Assembly (NCBI GenBank): GCA_001600455.1
Contig: BCKC01000002.1
Location: 2,804,171-2,868,170 of the forward strand
From: Endocalyx cinctus
Lineage: Eukaryota; Ascomycota; Sordariomycetes; Amphisphaeriales; Apiosporaceae
Direction of reading: 5' to 3'
Length of the DNA stretch: 64,000 bases
In this document: piece after piece, positions 23,755 to 35,442 of the stretch
Numbering within the stretch: position 1 is the first letter of the stretch
Layout: each line of letters opens with the position of its first letter
Made by a program: the position numbers and the translations under genes
Notes under the pieces: model-generated
The model's input: the letters and a program-made list of their open reading frames with translations, nothing else
The model's database searches: none
Told to the model about the DNA's origin: nothing

Positions 23755-25734
23755 GATTCTTCTCTTATTTCTCTTTCTCTTCTCTCGCCGTAAATTTAGT
23801 ATCAGTACCATAAATGTTTGGCTTACCTCTCAGGAACAAGATCGTGGTTTATAGAAACAATGCTTTTAGGATCTACTTACGAAGGATTACCTGTGTTTTT
23901 TTTTTGTAATTAACCTAGGGTTTAAAAACTAGACACTGGATATTGAAGCTGACAGAACGGCAATGATATGATTACTCCTCTCGGGGGTTTCTTGATATCA
24001 ATGTAATAGTAATAAAAAAATAAGAACACATAGATCCTACCTCTTGGCTATTTCTACGGAGTTTAGATATATCAAGGGTCCGGGATCAAGGAAGCAACCG
24101 CCTAAATATACAAAGAGTATTATGATTCACAATGTTTATTTATATCGCTCGATGATTAAGGTCTCTCTTTGTTCCTACTCAGGGTCATGGCCTAGGTAAA
24201 GGAATTAGATATTCACAAAAGAAAACCTTTGTTTGCTTATCTGATTGTCCGTTTGTTTGAGAGTGAAAGTTTGTGAAACAAAGTGACGTACGGGGTAATC
24301 ATGATGAGTGAAGGCGGATTTCTACGTATATATGTATTCAACGGGTTTACAGATGAACCATGACTGTATTATTCGGTAATTCGTACGGACAACGCAGAAG
24401 CTTGTGTCGAGAATAACTTACGATAATAAACATACTTAAATGATGCGAAAGAAGAGGGGAAAAGAAGGTTGGCCAAGAGTAAATGTATTAGCGTTGCGGC
24501 GGTAATAACCAATAAAGGATTCACTTGGTGAGAAATCTGGTTGCCTAAAGCGGGAGATTAAGATGAGCTTTGAAGTGTAAGTACTAAGTAGTACAAGTGA
24601 TACCTTGGTCTAAACGTTCCCTTAACAAATATGGGTTTCTCTAATTATCTCTTCTTAAAGATAAATAACTATACTATTGCTTAAAAATAATAACAAATAT
24701 TCTCTTGAAGATATTGTTGTTTTTATGTAGGCATATATATCGTAATTAGCTGTGGTTTATGAAGTTATATAGAACGGATATACGGAAATCTAATTAATCC
24801 GTGGCTTACTGACAAGCCTCGTAAGCTAAGCTCTAGGATAGCTGGCTTACATAGTAGACCTATTATATCTAAGTTACAGGTACCTAGGTACCTAACGTAT
24901 ACTGTAGTACCTACCTGGTATGTACATAAGTACCGACGGATTTTGGTGATAAAGAAATCTGATTGGATGTTATATACGCCTACTCCTTTTTTCTTTCTTT
25001 TCTTTTCTTTTTCTATTTGAGGTGATTTGCCCCACATCAACTACGACAGCATTGACGATCCGAGACATATTCTACACTACCAACATCAATTCACCAGGCA
25101 GCAACATTTCAACTCATTAAGAATTTAGTTCAACATGTCTATTAATTCTATTAATCCATCCAATTAAAGAAATATGCAATCGGATTATAATGGCGCTACT
25201 CCTTCTACAGCATTAGACAATAAACTAGGTTGCTAGGGTTCTTCAAAATTCCCCCGTTAAATTGATATTGATCTTGATCTTTCTTTCGGCAAACGACGGT
25301 GGCTGATTTCGTCTATGAACCCCCATTTCAGCTCATCTCTCAATAGGCAACGATATTATTATCTTTCGCCTTCAAAGGCAGTCGTATAAACTTTAACGTA
25401 TATTTTCTTTCATATATCATATTATTTCATTATTTGCTTCTTTGCTTCTTCTGGAAGTCAAATAGTTAGAATGAGCTTTCAATGCACGCCATAAAGCAGT
25501 TTCGGCATTATGTCAGCTTATGAGAATCAATATAATATTATATATCTTGATCTGGTCTTTCTCAATAGTTATCATACATATTTCTGATCTAGATTTCTTT
25601 TATACTACTTATTGGTCCATATATTTGGTTAAGGCATATCCCTTCAGCCTCACTTCCGCCCCAAGTGCGCACCGGTATCACCCACCTCAAAACACATTTA
25701 GGACTCACTTTGATTGCATTGACCACTCTTCACC

Positions 25735-28700
25735 ATGGATTCTTTCCTCCCCAGAGGAGGATTCCAGATCCGTCGACTCAGCAGACTTTATAATGACACC
25801 AAAAAGTCCTCGGATTTTGTCCAAGAGCCTGTTCAGGCTGCCGACGACCCCGAGATCAAAGCCCTGCATCGGAAACTTCGCATCCAGAAGGATAGATTAG
25901 TTAGCTGGGGTTTAGAATGGTCTGATCCCAGCCAGACTGCCGAAATCGATGAATCTCTGTCTAAGGCTGGTCTGACAGACCTTGTTGGCAGTATCATGGC
26001 CACTATTAAGGATATCTTGGCTGAGGCCGAACCTTTGTGGCTGGCCTCAAAACGACCTTCCGGCAGTGAAAAGGAATCTGAGAAGGCCCCTGGCGATAGA
26101 AAGACGCCTTTGATAGTTTGGGACAAAGGGAGGTTTGAGGACCTTGTCACCGATCTCACTGTATCTATCGACACTCTCTGCGATCTCTCTCGAACCCGCT
26201 CCTCTGGAGCTGCCGCTGCCAGGCAGCACAAGTCAAGCGCACTCATGGAAGAATCAAGACCGTACGGCTCTACGAGAATACAAACACCTCAGCAAGTCGA
26301 TCCGCAAACCCTCACCAACTTGCGGACTATGCAAGCTTTGCCCTTGTCCGAAAGGGGTTCATCCAACGACCGGCACCAGCAAATCTGCTTTATGAACAAA
26401 CAGGCTTATGCTGACTTGACTCGAAGACAAGGACGTCAAGCCTGGTCTCCCCTCCTGGTAGAGTATGCACAGTTCGATCCTATTTACTCCATGACCGGCA
26501 TCATGCCGGAAATGTCTCGGTTTGAAAAATTGAGCGCAGGCCTCCAAACAGAATCTCACAGGGCTCCCGGCACCTGGATAGGTCTTCCTCTCTTGCTTGG
26601 ATACTATGAGGATATGGAGAATTCGAGACTGGCCCTGATATATCAGTTTCCCCCCACTTTTAACCCCGTAACCTACGAAAACCTAACGCAGAACCCGCTC
26701 GACAACCTTTGCACCTTGAACGAACTCCTCGACCGACCGAATTTTGAACCGACCTTGGAAGCCAAGTTTAGACTCGCGTATAACTTGGTCAATACCGTCT
26801 TTGATATGCATGCTAGGGGTATAACGCACGGAAATCTAAACGGTCGTGCAGTGTCGTTTTGTAACACTATGGGAAATGATTCCATCACGTCTGTGGGTGA
26901 AGTGGATATTCGGCGACCTTTAATATCATCCTTTGATGTTTTCTCGGATACGCCTACAACGGATCAGCCTCCTGATGGATTTCTCCTTCATCGTCACCCG
27001 CTCGATCCTAGAACTACTAGCGAGTCCCCGATAGCACCGAATGGCGATAATAAGACACTGGACTTGTACTCATTAGCCATGATGCTGGTCTCTATTGGGT
27101 TGTGGAGCAGACTAGAGAACCTCGTCTTGAGCCACGGTTCGCCTAGTATCCCTGAGTCAGTTCTTGGACAGCTTGCTATTCGCTGCGGTACACCTTACAT
27201 GAGGGCAGTCCAAGCATGTTGGAATGCCGTTGATCAAGAACTTGCACGTCCGGGACAAGCCGATCAAGTCATCAGCCGAGTTCAAACAAGGACTAGTCGC
27301 TATTTGGAAGCATGCTGCATCCTAGATGGCATAAGCGAACTTGATGAGCTTGATGAGAGACGGAGGGACGAATACGCCCAAGCACCTTCGGGCAGCGCTA
27401 GCAAGACAGATCTCTCGTCTACGGCGCGAGCTGGCCCATCAGCTCCGAGCCAGTCGGAATTCAAGCCGCTGCCCTTGTTGGAGAAATCCAGCTCAATATT
27501 ATCTGACACGAAAGAGATAATAGGTTCTTCATCCGCAATAAAGACCGAAACGCAGGAAGCGAAAGAGCCTCTGCCTAGGCTTCGGTTGTATCCTCAAATC
27601 CCCTTACCATCTGAAGCAGTCGAGCAGTGGAATAACACACTCATGCCTCAAATAAACCTCGCCCTAAAACACTTCTATCGTAAGCATCCTGAATCAGTAG
27701 AAATATCTTTAGAATCCATCGGAGAATCTCCCCAGAAAGTGACACCAACGGTCCTTGTTGTCTGTACATCCGTTAGTAAGGTTCGGGCAATACTCAAGAA
27801 GAAACTTGGCCTTCTGTTTGACGGCTCCACCGGCTTCTCACTTAAGGTCTGCCGGGGATCCGTCATCAGGTCTAGGAAAGGACCAGTGCGGAGTACTGCT
27901 GGTAGTAAAGAAGCTTCGACAGAAGAAAGCGAAGGCGGTGCTAAAGATAACACTCCAGCCAACCCCGGATTCCAGGAGAGGCCAAATAATGGAGCAAGTA
28001 TTGGAGCATGGATTGGTGACAAACATCTCCCCCCGGTGAGCTTCGGAGGCCTCATCATGATAGACGACAAGCCGTACGGCATGACGGTTCATCATATGTT
28101 GGACGACCCGGATTCCCCCTGTCCACCATCCAACGAATCGCGTGACGCCGATGAGCAAGCCCCTGATGCACCTCCACTGAGGAGTAGTGCTGCAGCACAA
28201 GCTATGTACCTCAGCGAAGAAGATTCGTCTGTTGAGAGTAGCAGCGGCGATGACTACGCATGCGAGTTTTCGGATACCGAATCAGAATATTCCGCTACGG
28301 ACATAACTAGTGATGACGAATATGACGACGAAGATGAAGACGAAGAAGAGCAGTTCACCGAACCCGGTGATATCCCCGGTGTAGAGCCGGGATGTGGTGA
28401 TGGTACGTACGATGCCGTGACTCCCTTCCAACTCCCAGGGAAAAGGCTAGTTTTCTGTCGTGGATGGTAACTTTCGGCGCCAAGGAAAATATTCTAACTA
28501 AGTCTAATAGGGTATATAATAACTCAACCTGCTCTTGATGACGTAGATGAAGAGTTTTATCCTGCAGAAGAAACGAAAGACGAGGTGAGAAAAAATTCGA
28601 AGTGTCAAAATAGATTACTTCATTCCTATCTCGGTCGATTTCCGGATCATTAATTCTTAACAGGATCATCTAGATACTTGCAGAGTAGGGGAGATGTATG

Positions 28701-29496
28701 CATCGTCGGGGATTAGAAGAAGAGAGGAGAATGGAATCGTGCACGAGGTTGACTGGGCCTTGTTTGAATTCGTCAATAGCAGGCTGCCGGAAGAAAATTT
28801 CATCCCTCGGGCAACGTTGAAAGATGCGCAACCATCTACCCGGCCTCGCGCCTTACAGCCAACGGAAGTAGCGCCATTCAAGAGCCTAGCAGGGCTTGAT
28901 GTTCAGTGCATCGCGCGAACGAGCGGTCTCCAGGTGAGTTCTACTACCCGAAATACTCTTTTCCGTATGATTGGATTGATTCTTACCCAATCATCTTTTC
29001 TCAGACTGGTCGAATATTACCTGCTTTGACGTCGGTCAAGATTTTTGGTCGAAATACTCCCAGTCAGTCTTATCAAGTGAGCGGTAAATGCTCATTGGGA
29101 GGCAAATTAAATCCGACGACTACTCCCCGTAGTAGTAGTCTGTCGCTCGGGGTTCCTGGCGATTCAGGTGCGTGGGTTGTCGACACGACCCACGATCGCG
29201 TATGCGGACACGTCCTCGCCTGGAGTCAGCGAAAGCAGGTGGCTTACATATGCCCCATGGACGTCTTGCTGCGCGACATAGCCGATAGCCTGGAATTAGA
29301 CCCTTCAGATGTGCGTCTCCCGCGCGTCGGCGAGGACCTCTTCACTGCCAGAATGAGTTGTTACGGGATAACCGAGAATCCCGAGGTGGTGGAGATCTCG
29401 GATGTTGAGAGCTGGACCGACGGGAGAGACGATTTGACGGAGCATATCGATGACACCGAAGACATTTCACAATTCAAGCATTTGAAAATAAAATAA
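25735..29496 (+). CDS. HeLo-like / pseudokinase / trypsin-like protease protein
   Basis: Exons 25735-28402, 28511-28584, 28664-28933 and 29005-29496 give 1167 residues. The three introns (108, 79 and 71 nt) have standard signals and keep frame. The start is a strong CACCATGG. Residues 1-155 resemble the back of a HeLo (prion-inhibition) helical domain: an R-L-V-S-W-G helix, then V-W-x-K-x-R-F-E-x-L-V-x-D-L-T. The Gly-rich first helix of true HeLo domains is not evident. About 235-545 is kinase-like, with L-V-E-Y at 241-244 lacking the usual Lys, H-G-N-L-N at 365-369 in place of HRD, S-F-D where DFG is expected, and D-L-Y-S-L then I-G-L-W from 443. It should not phosphorylate. A conserved-looking block (about 618-720) leads to a trypsin-like domain: V-H-H (His786/787), V-D-W-A-L (Asp944) and G-D-S-G (Ser1058), a complete triad. 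An acidic Ser/Asp/Glu insert lies near 830-885. Likely role: fungal non-self recognition or regulated cell death. That role is inferred. Confidence 0.82.
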
Positions 29497-30374
29497 AACG
29501 AAAAAAAATGAGGATCGTTATTTCAATATATTTTATAGCGATTGAAGTTTCCACATCATCTCGGTGTTTTTTTTTTTTTTTCAGGGATATTCAGCGGGTA
29601 TGGGTGGCTACAGGCGAGAGGTCCGGGTTGGTTTAGTGATCGTAAGGCGAACTCTTTATTCGGAGCGTCGACGAAGGCCGGAAAAGCAATTTGTGAAAAT
29701 AGAGCAGAATATATCCCATTAGCATTTCCGATACTTACGAATATCATAAATTATCAATTTGTTCATCAATTGACTCTTCATTTATCGATGTTGGAGAATC
29801 ATCCATCACATCACACATACCATAGCCAGTACCAGAGCTTGGAATTGTTAATTCGACATTCTTGACTAACGTCATCTCTAGAATAATACCCTGTTGATCG
29901 TACAGAACTGGTTGGGGTGAGACAATTCACGGCTCACAGCCTCCTAGGAACTGGTTGAACACAGAGAACCAATGATAAGAACTTTGGGAGTAATGCGGTC
30001 ATGAAATCTAGGATAGTACGACCTCAAAAACACCACATATTACCAGACCGGCTTGCACCTTGAGAAATAAGCCAAACACTCGCATCTACTTGTTTTTGTT
30101 TGGGCGTCTCGTCACACCCGAGCGCAAACACTTAACTGTGATCAAAAGCGTTGTATAAATGTACCGACGATGTCACACTATCTGACTATGCGATCTTTGT
30201 CCGACACTTCTGAGAAGCGTGAAAAGAACCACCCTTTTCCCCTAAACAGAAAAGAGCGGAAACAGCACTGTAAATGGATTAATTTATCGGTACTCTCATT
30301 TCAATTAGATGGCTAAAATACAAAGTCGCTTTATTTATTTATTTTTTTTTTCTCTTTCTCTCTCTTCCATCATC
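29497..30374. other. Intergenic, between convergent genes
   Basis: Carries the T tract at about 29567-29581 and the coding-like fragment at 29620-29760 listed separately. Otherwise no gene is seen. Confidence 0.5.
29620..29760 (+). pseudogene. Possible CoA-transferase-like fragment
   Basis: A frame here reads F-G-A-S-T-K-A-G-K-A-I-C-E-N-R-A-E-Y-I-P, similar by eye to the segment of acetyl-CoA hydrolase / 4-hydroxybutyrate CoA-transferases where G-A-x-x-R-x-A-x-x-E-G-R-A-D-Y-V-P is usual. Nothing else of such an enzyme is found on either side, so it would be an isolated relic or chance similarity. Confidence 0.18.
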
Positions 30375-31145
30375 TCACGTCGTAAACGCAAAACCGCAGA
30401 CGACCATGAAACCCGTGGCCAACAAAGAACCGGCCAGCCCACCGAGCAAGGAATCAGGGCTCAACCTCGCCGCCGCGGCGCTAGGCGAGTCGGTCGCGCT
30501 CGACGACGAAGCGGTCGCGGTGGCGTTGGAACCGACGATGTCGACGCCGCTGACGAGCGCGCTGAGGTCCGAGTCCGTATCCTGAACGGCCGTGACGGAG
30601 CTGGCGTTGACGCAGGAGTTGGGGATAGATCCCGTACCGGCTACGAAGTTGACCGCCGAGCACTTTTATTATTATTATTATTATTACGAAATTAGTAATT
30701 ATTCACCCAAAAAAAAAAAAAGAGAGAGAGGACTAAAAAATACCTGAAACAACACGCCGTCGCTCCCCTGCGCCGCGATCCCCAGGATCGCCTTCTTGCC
30801 CAAAAACTTGGCCGGCACGGCGACGAAGGGGACGCAAAAGTTGCCGACGCCGGTCTGCTGCACGATCGGGTAGATCTGGGTCCAGGTGGCGAGGTCGTCG
30901 TCGGTCGAGACGCGGTAGAGCCACTCGGTCTGCGGGTGGGACGAGAAGGTGGCGACGGCGTCGCCGCCGACGTGGAAGTCGGTCGCGTCGGTGGCGGTGC
31001 TCGCGACGGGCGCGAACCCGCCGCAGGGGCCCGTCGGCTCCTTGTCCTCGTCGAAGGCGCCGACGGGGGGCGGGTAGGAGACGGTGAAGTGCGCGAGGGC
31101 GGTTTGGGTGGTGAGGAGGAGGAGGGGGAGGTAGAGGTGATGCAT
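30375..31145 (-). CDS. BIM1-like (X325) GPI-anchored copper-binding protein
   Basis: Exons 31145-30744 and 30662-30375 (81-nt intron with an AT-rich microsatellite near its acceptor) give 229 residues. A signal peptide of 18 residues ends in A-L-A, so the mature protein starts with His, as in LPMO-like copper proteins where the N-terminal amine and His side chain bind Cu. It continues with the family pattern H-F-x-V-x-Y-P-P and P-C-G-G-F. A second His (mature 52, in S-S-H-P) and the Asp in G-S-D-G-x-L-F-Q-C are the likely remaining ligands. The C-terminal third is Ser/Ala/Thr-rich and ends in a hydrophobic tail with no charged residues, typical of a GPI anchor. In Cryptococcus the relative Bim1 helps copper uptake under starvation; family members are not known to cut polysaccharide. 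The divergent neighbour is a metalloreductase. Confidence 0.87.
30666..30686. repeat. ATT microsatellite inside an intron
   Basis: Seven ATT-type units lie just upstream of the acceptor of the BIM1-like gene intron (read as AAT on the coding strand). A longer ATT run lies in the intergenic DNA at 35019-35045. Confidence 0.85.
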
Positions 31146-32710
31146 TGTTTTTTTTTTTTTGAAACTCTCTGGTCTTTGTGGAAGTGTGGCAAGGTAGGAG
31201 GGGTTTTATTTTCTGTTGTTTATACTGCTTCGTAGGTGGCTTAAGAGTCTTGTTCGGACTTCTTGCTTGGGTTATCGTGTGGCTACTTTTTTTATGCCAA
31301 GTTATTCAACAAAGTGTTACGTGAATAGGATAAGTAGATGAAAGGAGGTGAAGTGATGATCAATCGAGTGAAGTCATGGAAAAACACGAGGAACACTCGT
31401 CGGTATATAAGTGAATAGCAGAAAGCTTGTCGTCATAAGCTTTTTCTGGTCGGGCTAGACTTCACCGACAAGCTCTTGAATGTACCGGGTACCTGGATGT
31501 CCTCCACTGATCAAGCTTTTCCCACGGATCTCTCATTCTATAATACCAAGTACCTCTTCGTTAGACGCTACCTCGAAGATCTAAAAGACTACCGAGTACT
31601 ATGATATGCGCAAGTTTCTTTTTTCTTCTCACTTAGTAGAAGGCGAAGGAGGGGGTTGGTGAAACTTGCTCATCCATAGTGTGGTAACTAAGAAGTCCAG
31701 CTAATCGGACCCTTCAAACGGAGGGGGATTTTCATTAAAAAAGAAATGTGAGACAATCTCGAACTATTCGAAAGAATAGCTTATTGCCATAAGTCAGGTG
31801 TATTTATATAATTCTCTGGTTTGTTATCTTGCATATAATTGCTATCATGGTATTTTGGTGATAGTAGAATATGCTTCCTTCCTTTCTTTCTCTCCCCTTT
31901 CCTCCCTCTCTTTCTCCCTCACTCACTTAACTACCATATAATTATTAGAACTAGATATAACGATGGACACGGAGATTGAAACCGGCCAAACAAACAACTC
32001 GGTATCACTTCGCTAACCGTTATGACATGTCTCCGTATCCTTCTGAGTAATACTAAAACGAGTAGCGTACATATGGTGGCACATCAAGATTGGAAACCAT
32101 CGCTTGGGTAGGCAGGTAGCCATAAACCGGAGGAGGGGGATATTCGGTTTTAATTGGCTGATACTTAATTGAGGCTATTTGAGCAAATTCATGAGAAAAC
32201 ATCTATTATCTGCTGATAATTTCAGATGAGCCTAATTTTTTTTCTAAAGAAATGGAAGAATATACAAATATGATGAAAGAATAATCAGAAAGTTGAAAAG
32301 TGAGATACGATGAGTGAATCGCGAGTGCACGTCTATGAGCAAGTTTCTTTTTCCTCTTTTGGTTTCTCGACGGAGGAGTTACCCAATCATATGAGACATA
32401 TGTCTTACCTAGTATTGCTCTCATTAACTGATTAATATTCTCCTATTTATCATACTGTCCATCCGACTTGACTGACCGACTATCCAGGTAGATAGTCGAG
32501 CGGCACTATACGTTGCTAATCTCTAAGCCAGAAAACTAGTAGCTGCACGCCGCCAGCCAACCTCCCAACTCAGACAGACAACGCACTAAGTTACCACTCT
32601 CTGATTTCAGCGTCGCAATACAAACATATAAACACCATATAACATAAAGTCAGCATAGAAAAAAGACCGATAAATATTGCCCATTGCGGCAGCCTCGTCA
32701 CATCTTGAAG
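31146..32710. other. Shared upstream region of a copper-protein/reductase pair
   Basis: About 1.6 kb between two divergent starts; no open frame of note. It contains the copper-element matches listed separately and several long pyrimidine stretches (about 31875-31925). Confidence 0.65.
32180..32187 (-). promoter_or_regulatory. Candidate Mac1/Cuf1-type copper element
   Basis: TGAGCAAA on the plus strand is the reverse complement of TTTGCTCA, the element bound by copper-starvation activators in yeast. Three one-base variants lie in the same interval: TGCGCAAG at 31607-31614, CTTGCTCA at 31665-31672 and TGAGCAAG at 32336-32343. Two of these are embedded in a shared GCAAGTTTCTTTTT string. The flanking genes (BIM1-like and ferric/cupric reductase) are the kind such a factor controls. 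Confidence 0.35.
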
Positions 32711-34638
32711 ATGGAGCGTAGACACGATCATGAAAGTGGGTTTACCACTATCAACGTGGCTTACGCCCAGGGTTACTGGTATTTTGTCGCGGGGGCTGTA
32801 GGACTTCTACTCTTAGTTCGCGCAATCAACTATGCTCAGAATTGGACGAGGTGAGTGAGCGCATGAGTTACAACTATAGTAATGGCCTGACGAGAACCCC
32901 CGAGCTGATTTAATCCACTGCGATATACAGATTGCGATCATCTCGCGCAAACTCATTTGAGTTCCCGACAAAACCGACCACATGGTATCTACAGACCTGG
33001 GCAACCTTGACCGCGGTCGCGAGAGAGATAGCCTACCCACAGGTCTACGTACCAGTCAAATATTTATCTTGGTTGACACCTCCGCCTTTGGGTCGGGTTT
33101 TGGTCCTTCTCGCGTATTGGGTCGTGATCATATACATGATGACGTACGATGCCATCGCTTATGATGCCTATTTCTGGGAGAGGATAGGTTTTCGCAACGC
33201 TTGGGTTACCGTGACCCAAGTTCCGCTCCTATATCTGTTAGCCGGGAAGACAAACATAATCGGAATGATCATTGGTACGAGCTACGAGAGGCTGAATTGG
33301 CTTCATCGCTGGGTCGCTCGTACCATGTTCGTCACCGCTACCATGCACGGCTTCCATTTCTGGACCGAATGGGCCCAGGCAGATATTGTTGATCTAGAGC
33401 TGTCCTACTTGCCATCCGTCAAATATGGATTGGGTGCCTGGGGTATACTGCTTTGGATCACCATCACATCCTTCAAGCCTTTCCGATCCATGGCCTACGA
33501 GATCTTTGTGATCCAGCATATAATAGCCGCTGCCATGTTTTTGTGGGTCGTTTACACTCACGTCCCGGATAACGCTAAATACAATGTTTGGTTCGCGATC
33601 GCCGCCCTATCATTCGACCGAGTCATCCGCTTCTTGGTCCTAGTACGGCGGAATGTAAACTTCAGCCCGGATAGATCGTGTTGTAAGGGAGGGCAGCGAC
33701 TGGGCCATCGAACACAGCTCTCTCCCATTGGGCAATCCATGACCATTGTGACCATAAAAGATGTCCATTTCCACTGGAAAACGGGGCAGCACTTGTACCT
33801 GTGGCTACCGCGCGTGGGTGTATTGGAGACGCACCCCTACACAATTGCTTCGGCCCATACGGTGCCCGAAACGTGCATCTGTAATAGCGTTCAACTCGTG
33901 GTACGATCCCACTCGGGATTTTCCAAGCGACTGAACGAGTTCGCCCGAAAGGCCGATGGGGCGGGTAAAAAGTCACACGTCACAGCCTTTGTCATGGGTC
34001 CGTACGGTCTCCCACCGCGTTGGGATACCTTTGAGACCTTGGTCTTGATATCGGCTTCAACTGGAGCGTCTTTCACCCTCCCCATCCTCGAGAATGTACT
34101 GCAATCTAAATCAGCAATATGCACTAAGCGGATAGACTTTCTCTTATCTGCTCGACAGGGAGAAGAGGTAGAGTTTTATCGTGAACGCCTCGGAGAAGCT
34201 CTCGAAGCAGCTAGAGATACCGGTATTGAGTTGACCGTACATATCGCGGTAACAGGCAACGGACAGCTCCAAACGCTGTCGTCGTTAAACACGACTTCTT
34301 CCACTAGCATTGAGAAGAAATCGGCGATCATGGAAATCGATAGTTTAGAGATGGGTACGGCGATGAGAATTGAATCCGCTAGCTCACCTAGACAACGGCT
34401 CGCACCGGAAAACGCCGGGACTCAGATATGTCTCTCTTCGACTAGACCTAACGTCGCCAGCTTCATACGAACGGCGGTGGAGGCGACAGGGGGCGAGACA
34501 AGTGTTGTTGTTTGTGGTGGACAATCCCTCGTAGCGAAGGTGAGGAGCAGCGTTGCGAAATTAAGCGATGAAAGAGCGGTTCATAAGGGTACCGGGGCAC
34601 AGGGGATACATTTGCATGTTGAGGAGTATTGCTTTTGA
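32711..34638 (+). CDS. Ferric/cupric-chelate reductase (FRE family)
   Basis: Exons 32711-32850 and 32931-34638 (80-nt intron, donor GTGAGT, acceptor ATACAG) give 615 residues. The enzyme passes electrons from cytosolic NADPH via FAD and two haems across the plasma membrane to Fe(III) or Cu(II). Exon 1 holds the first membrane segment. The haem-binding His pairs are clear: His172 and His186 in one helix, His243 and His257 in another, each 14 apart as in FRE and NOX proteins. The FAD site is H-P-Y-T-I-A-S (348-354). The NADPH part has G-P-Y-G, then a G-A-S-F-T-L-P-type loop, and V-V-V-C-G-G near the end; the chain ends in H-V-E-E-Y-C-F. No EF hands, so not a calcium-regulated oxidase. About 50 residues near 470-520 are Ser/Thr-rich and probably an unstructured insert. 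It is divergent from the BIM1-like gene. Confidence 0.9.
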
Positions 34639-35442
34639 ATAAACAATTTATGATATTATGATTGAAAAAAATAAGTTCAAAAGAGAAAAGGAGAAACAAG
34701 AATTGGATGATTAGTAAAATCTATAATAGATTACCTACATATCTCATCAACCCCTCGTCCCGCGCAATGCTGACAAGCAAATATGGTTATAGACGCAGTC
34801 ATTTATTTGTTCCTGCGCAATTAGGAGTTGGTAAGAGTGTATGCATATTCACCACTATCGGAGCGTAGATGACTCATACGGCCGGTTTGAACCGTCGCGA
34901 AGGAAAAAGGGCACATCACTCATTTCAGTAATGATATACTTCGTATAAATCAAGATCGGAGATCGTTCATATGTTTAAGATTGTAGGTAAAGGGACAATA
35001 GAAAGAAGAGGGCGAATGTTATTATTATTATTATTATTATTATTTTTTAGGACGAGATCTAGGTCTTGTTGAAAATGGGATAAAGCAATAGTATAGTTTA
35101 AATGGATGCACTAATTATTAAGTCGGGGTTATGACCTAATAAGTTAAGAGTAATAATAGGTCATCGAAATTCGAGCTAAAGGAGGGGGAGGGGTAATTGC
35201 AGATTGGGTAGCTAAGGGAAACCTTGTAAGTTAGTTGTTGACTCACCGAGGCAGAAAAAAAAAATTGAAAAGAGTTTTTCGAAAAGGTACATGATTTCAC
35301 AGCCAATTATCAGCCTATAAACAAGTACCTACTGACTGCTCCTCTTCTTTATTTATTGGGGGAAAGCTTGTATTATAATATAATATATGTAGCTCTTAAA
35401 ATACTTTCATTTTTCTTTCTTTTAAAAAATATTTTCGCATTT
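34639..35442. other. Intergenic
   Basis: Contains the ATT microsatellite 35019-35045 and the leader of the arginyl-tRNA synthetase gene. No further gene seen. Confidence 0.6.

Larger units (their letters stand above)
19860..25734. other. Gene-poor interval
   Basis: Apart from the possible small gene at 23476-23754 I see no coding region. It contains a TC repeat followed by a T tract (21788-21833), a T tract near 23441-23455 and the extended TACCTAGGTA palindrome at 24888-24903. The last few hundred bases before 25735 are presumably the promoter and leader of the HeLo/pseudokinase/protease gene. Confidence 0.5.

Noticed and set aside
30309..30695. 128-codon frame on the plus strand
   Set aside because: Overlaps antisense with exon 2 of the BIM1-like gene and has Arg/Gly-rich shadow composition.
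34885..34905. T-arm-like string (reverse complement GGTTCAAACC)
   Set aside because: No D-arm, anticodon arm or acceptor stem could be built around it on either strand, so it is not a tRNA.
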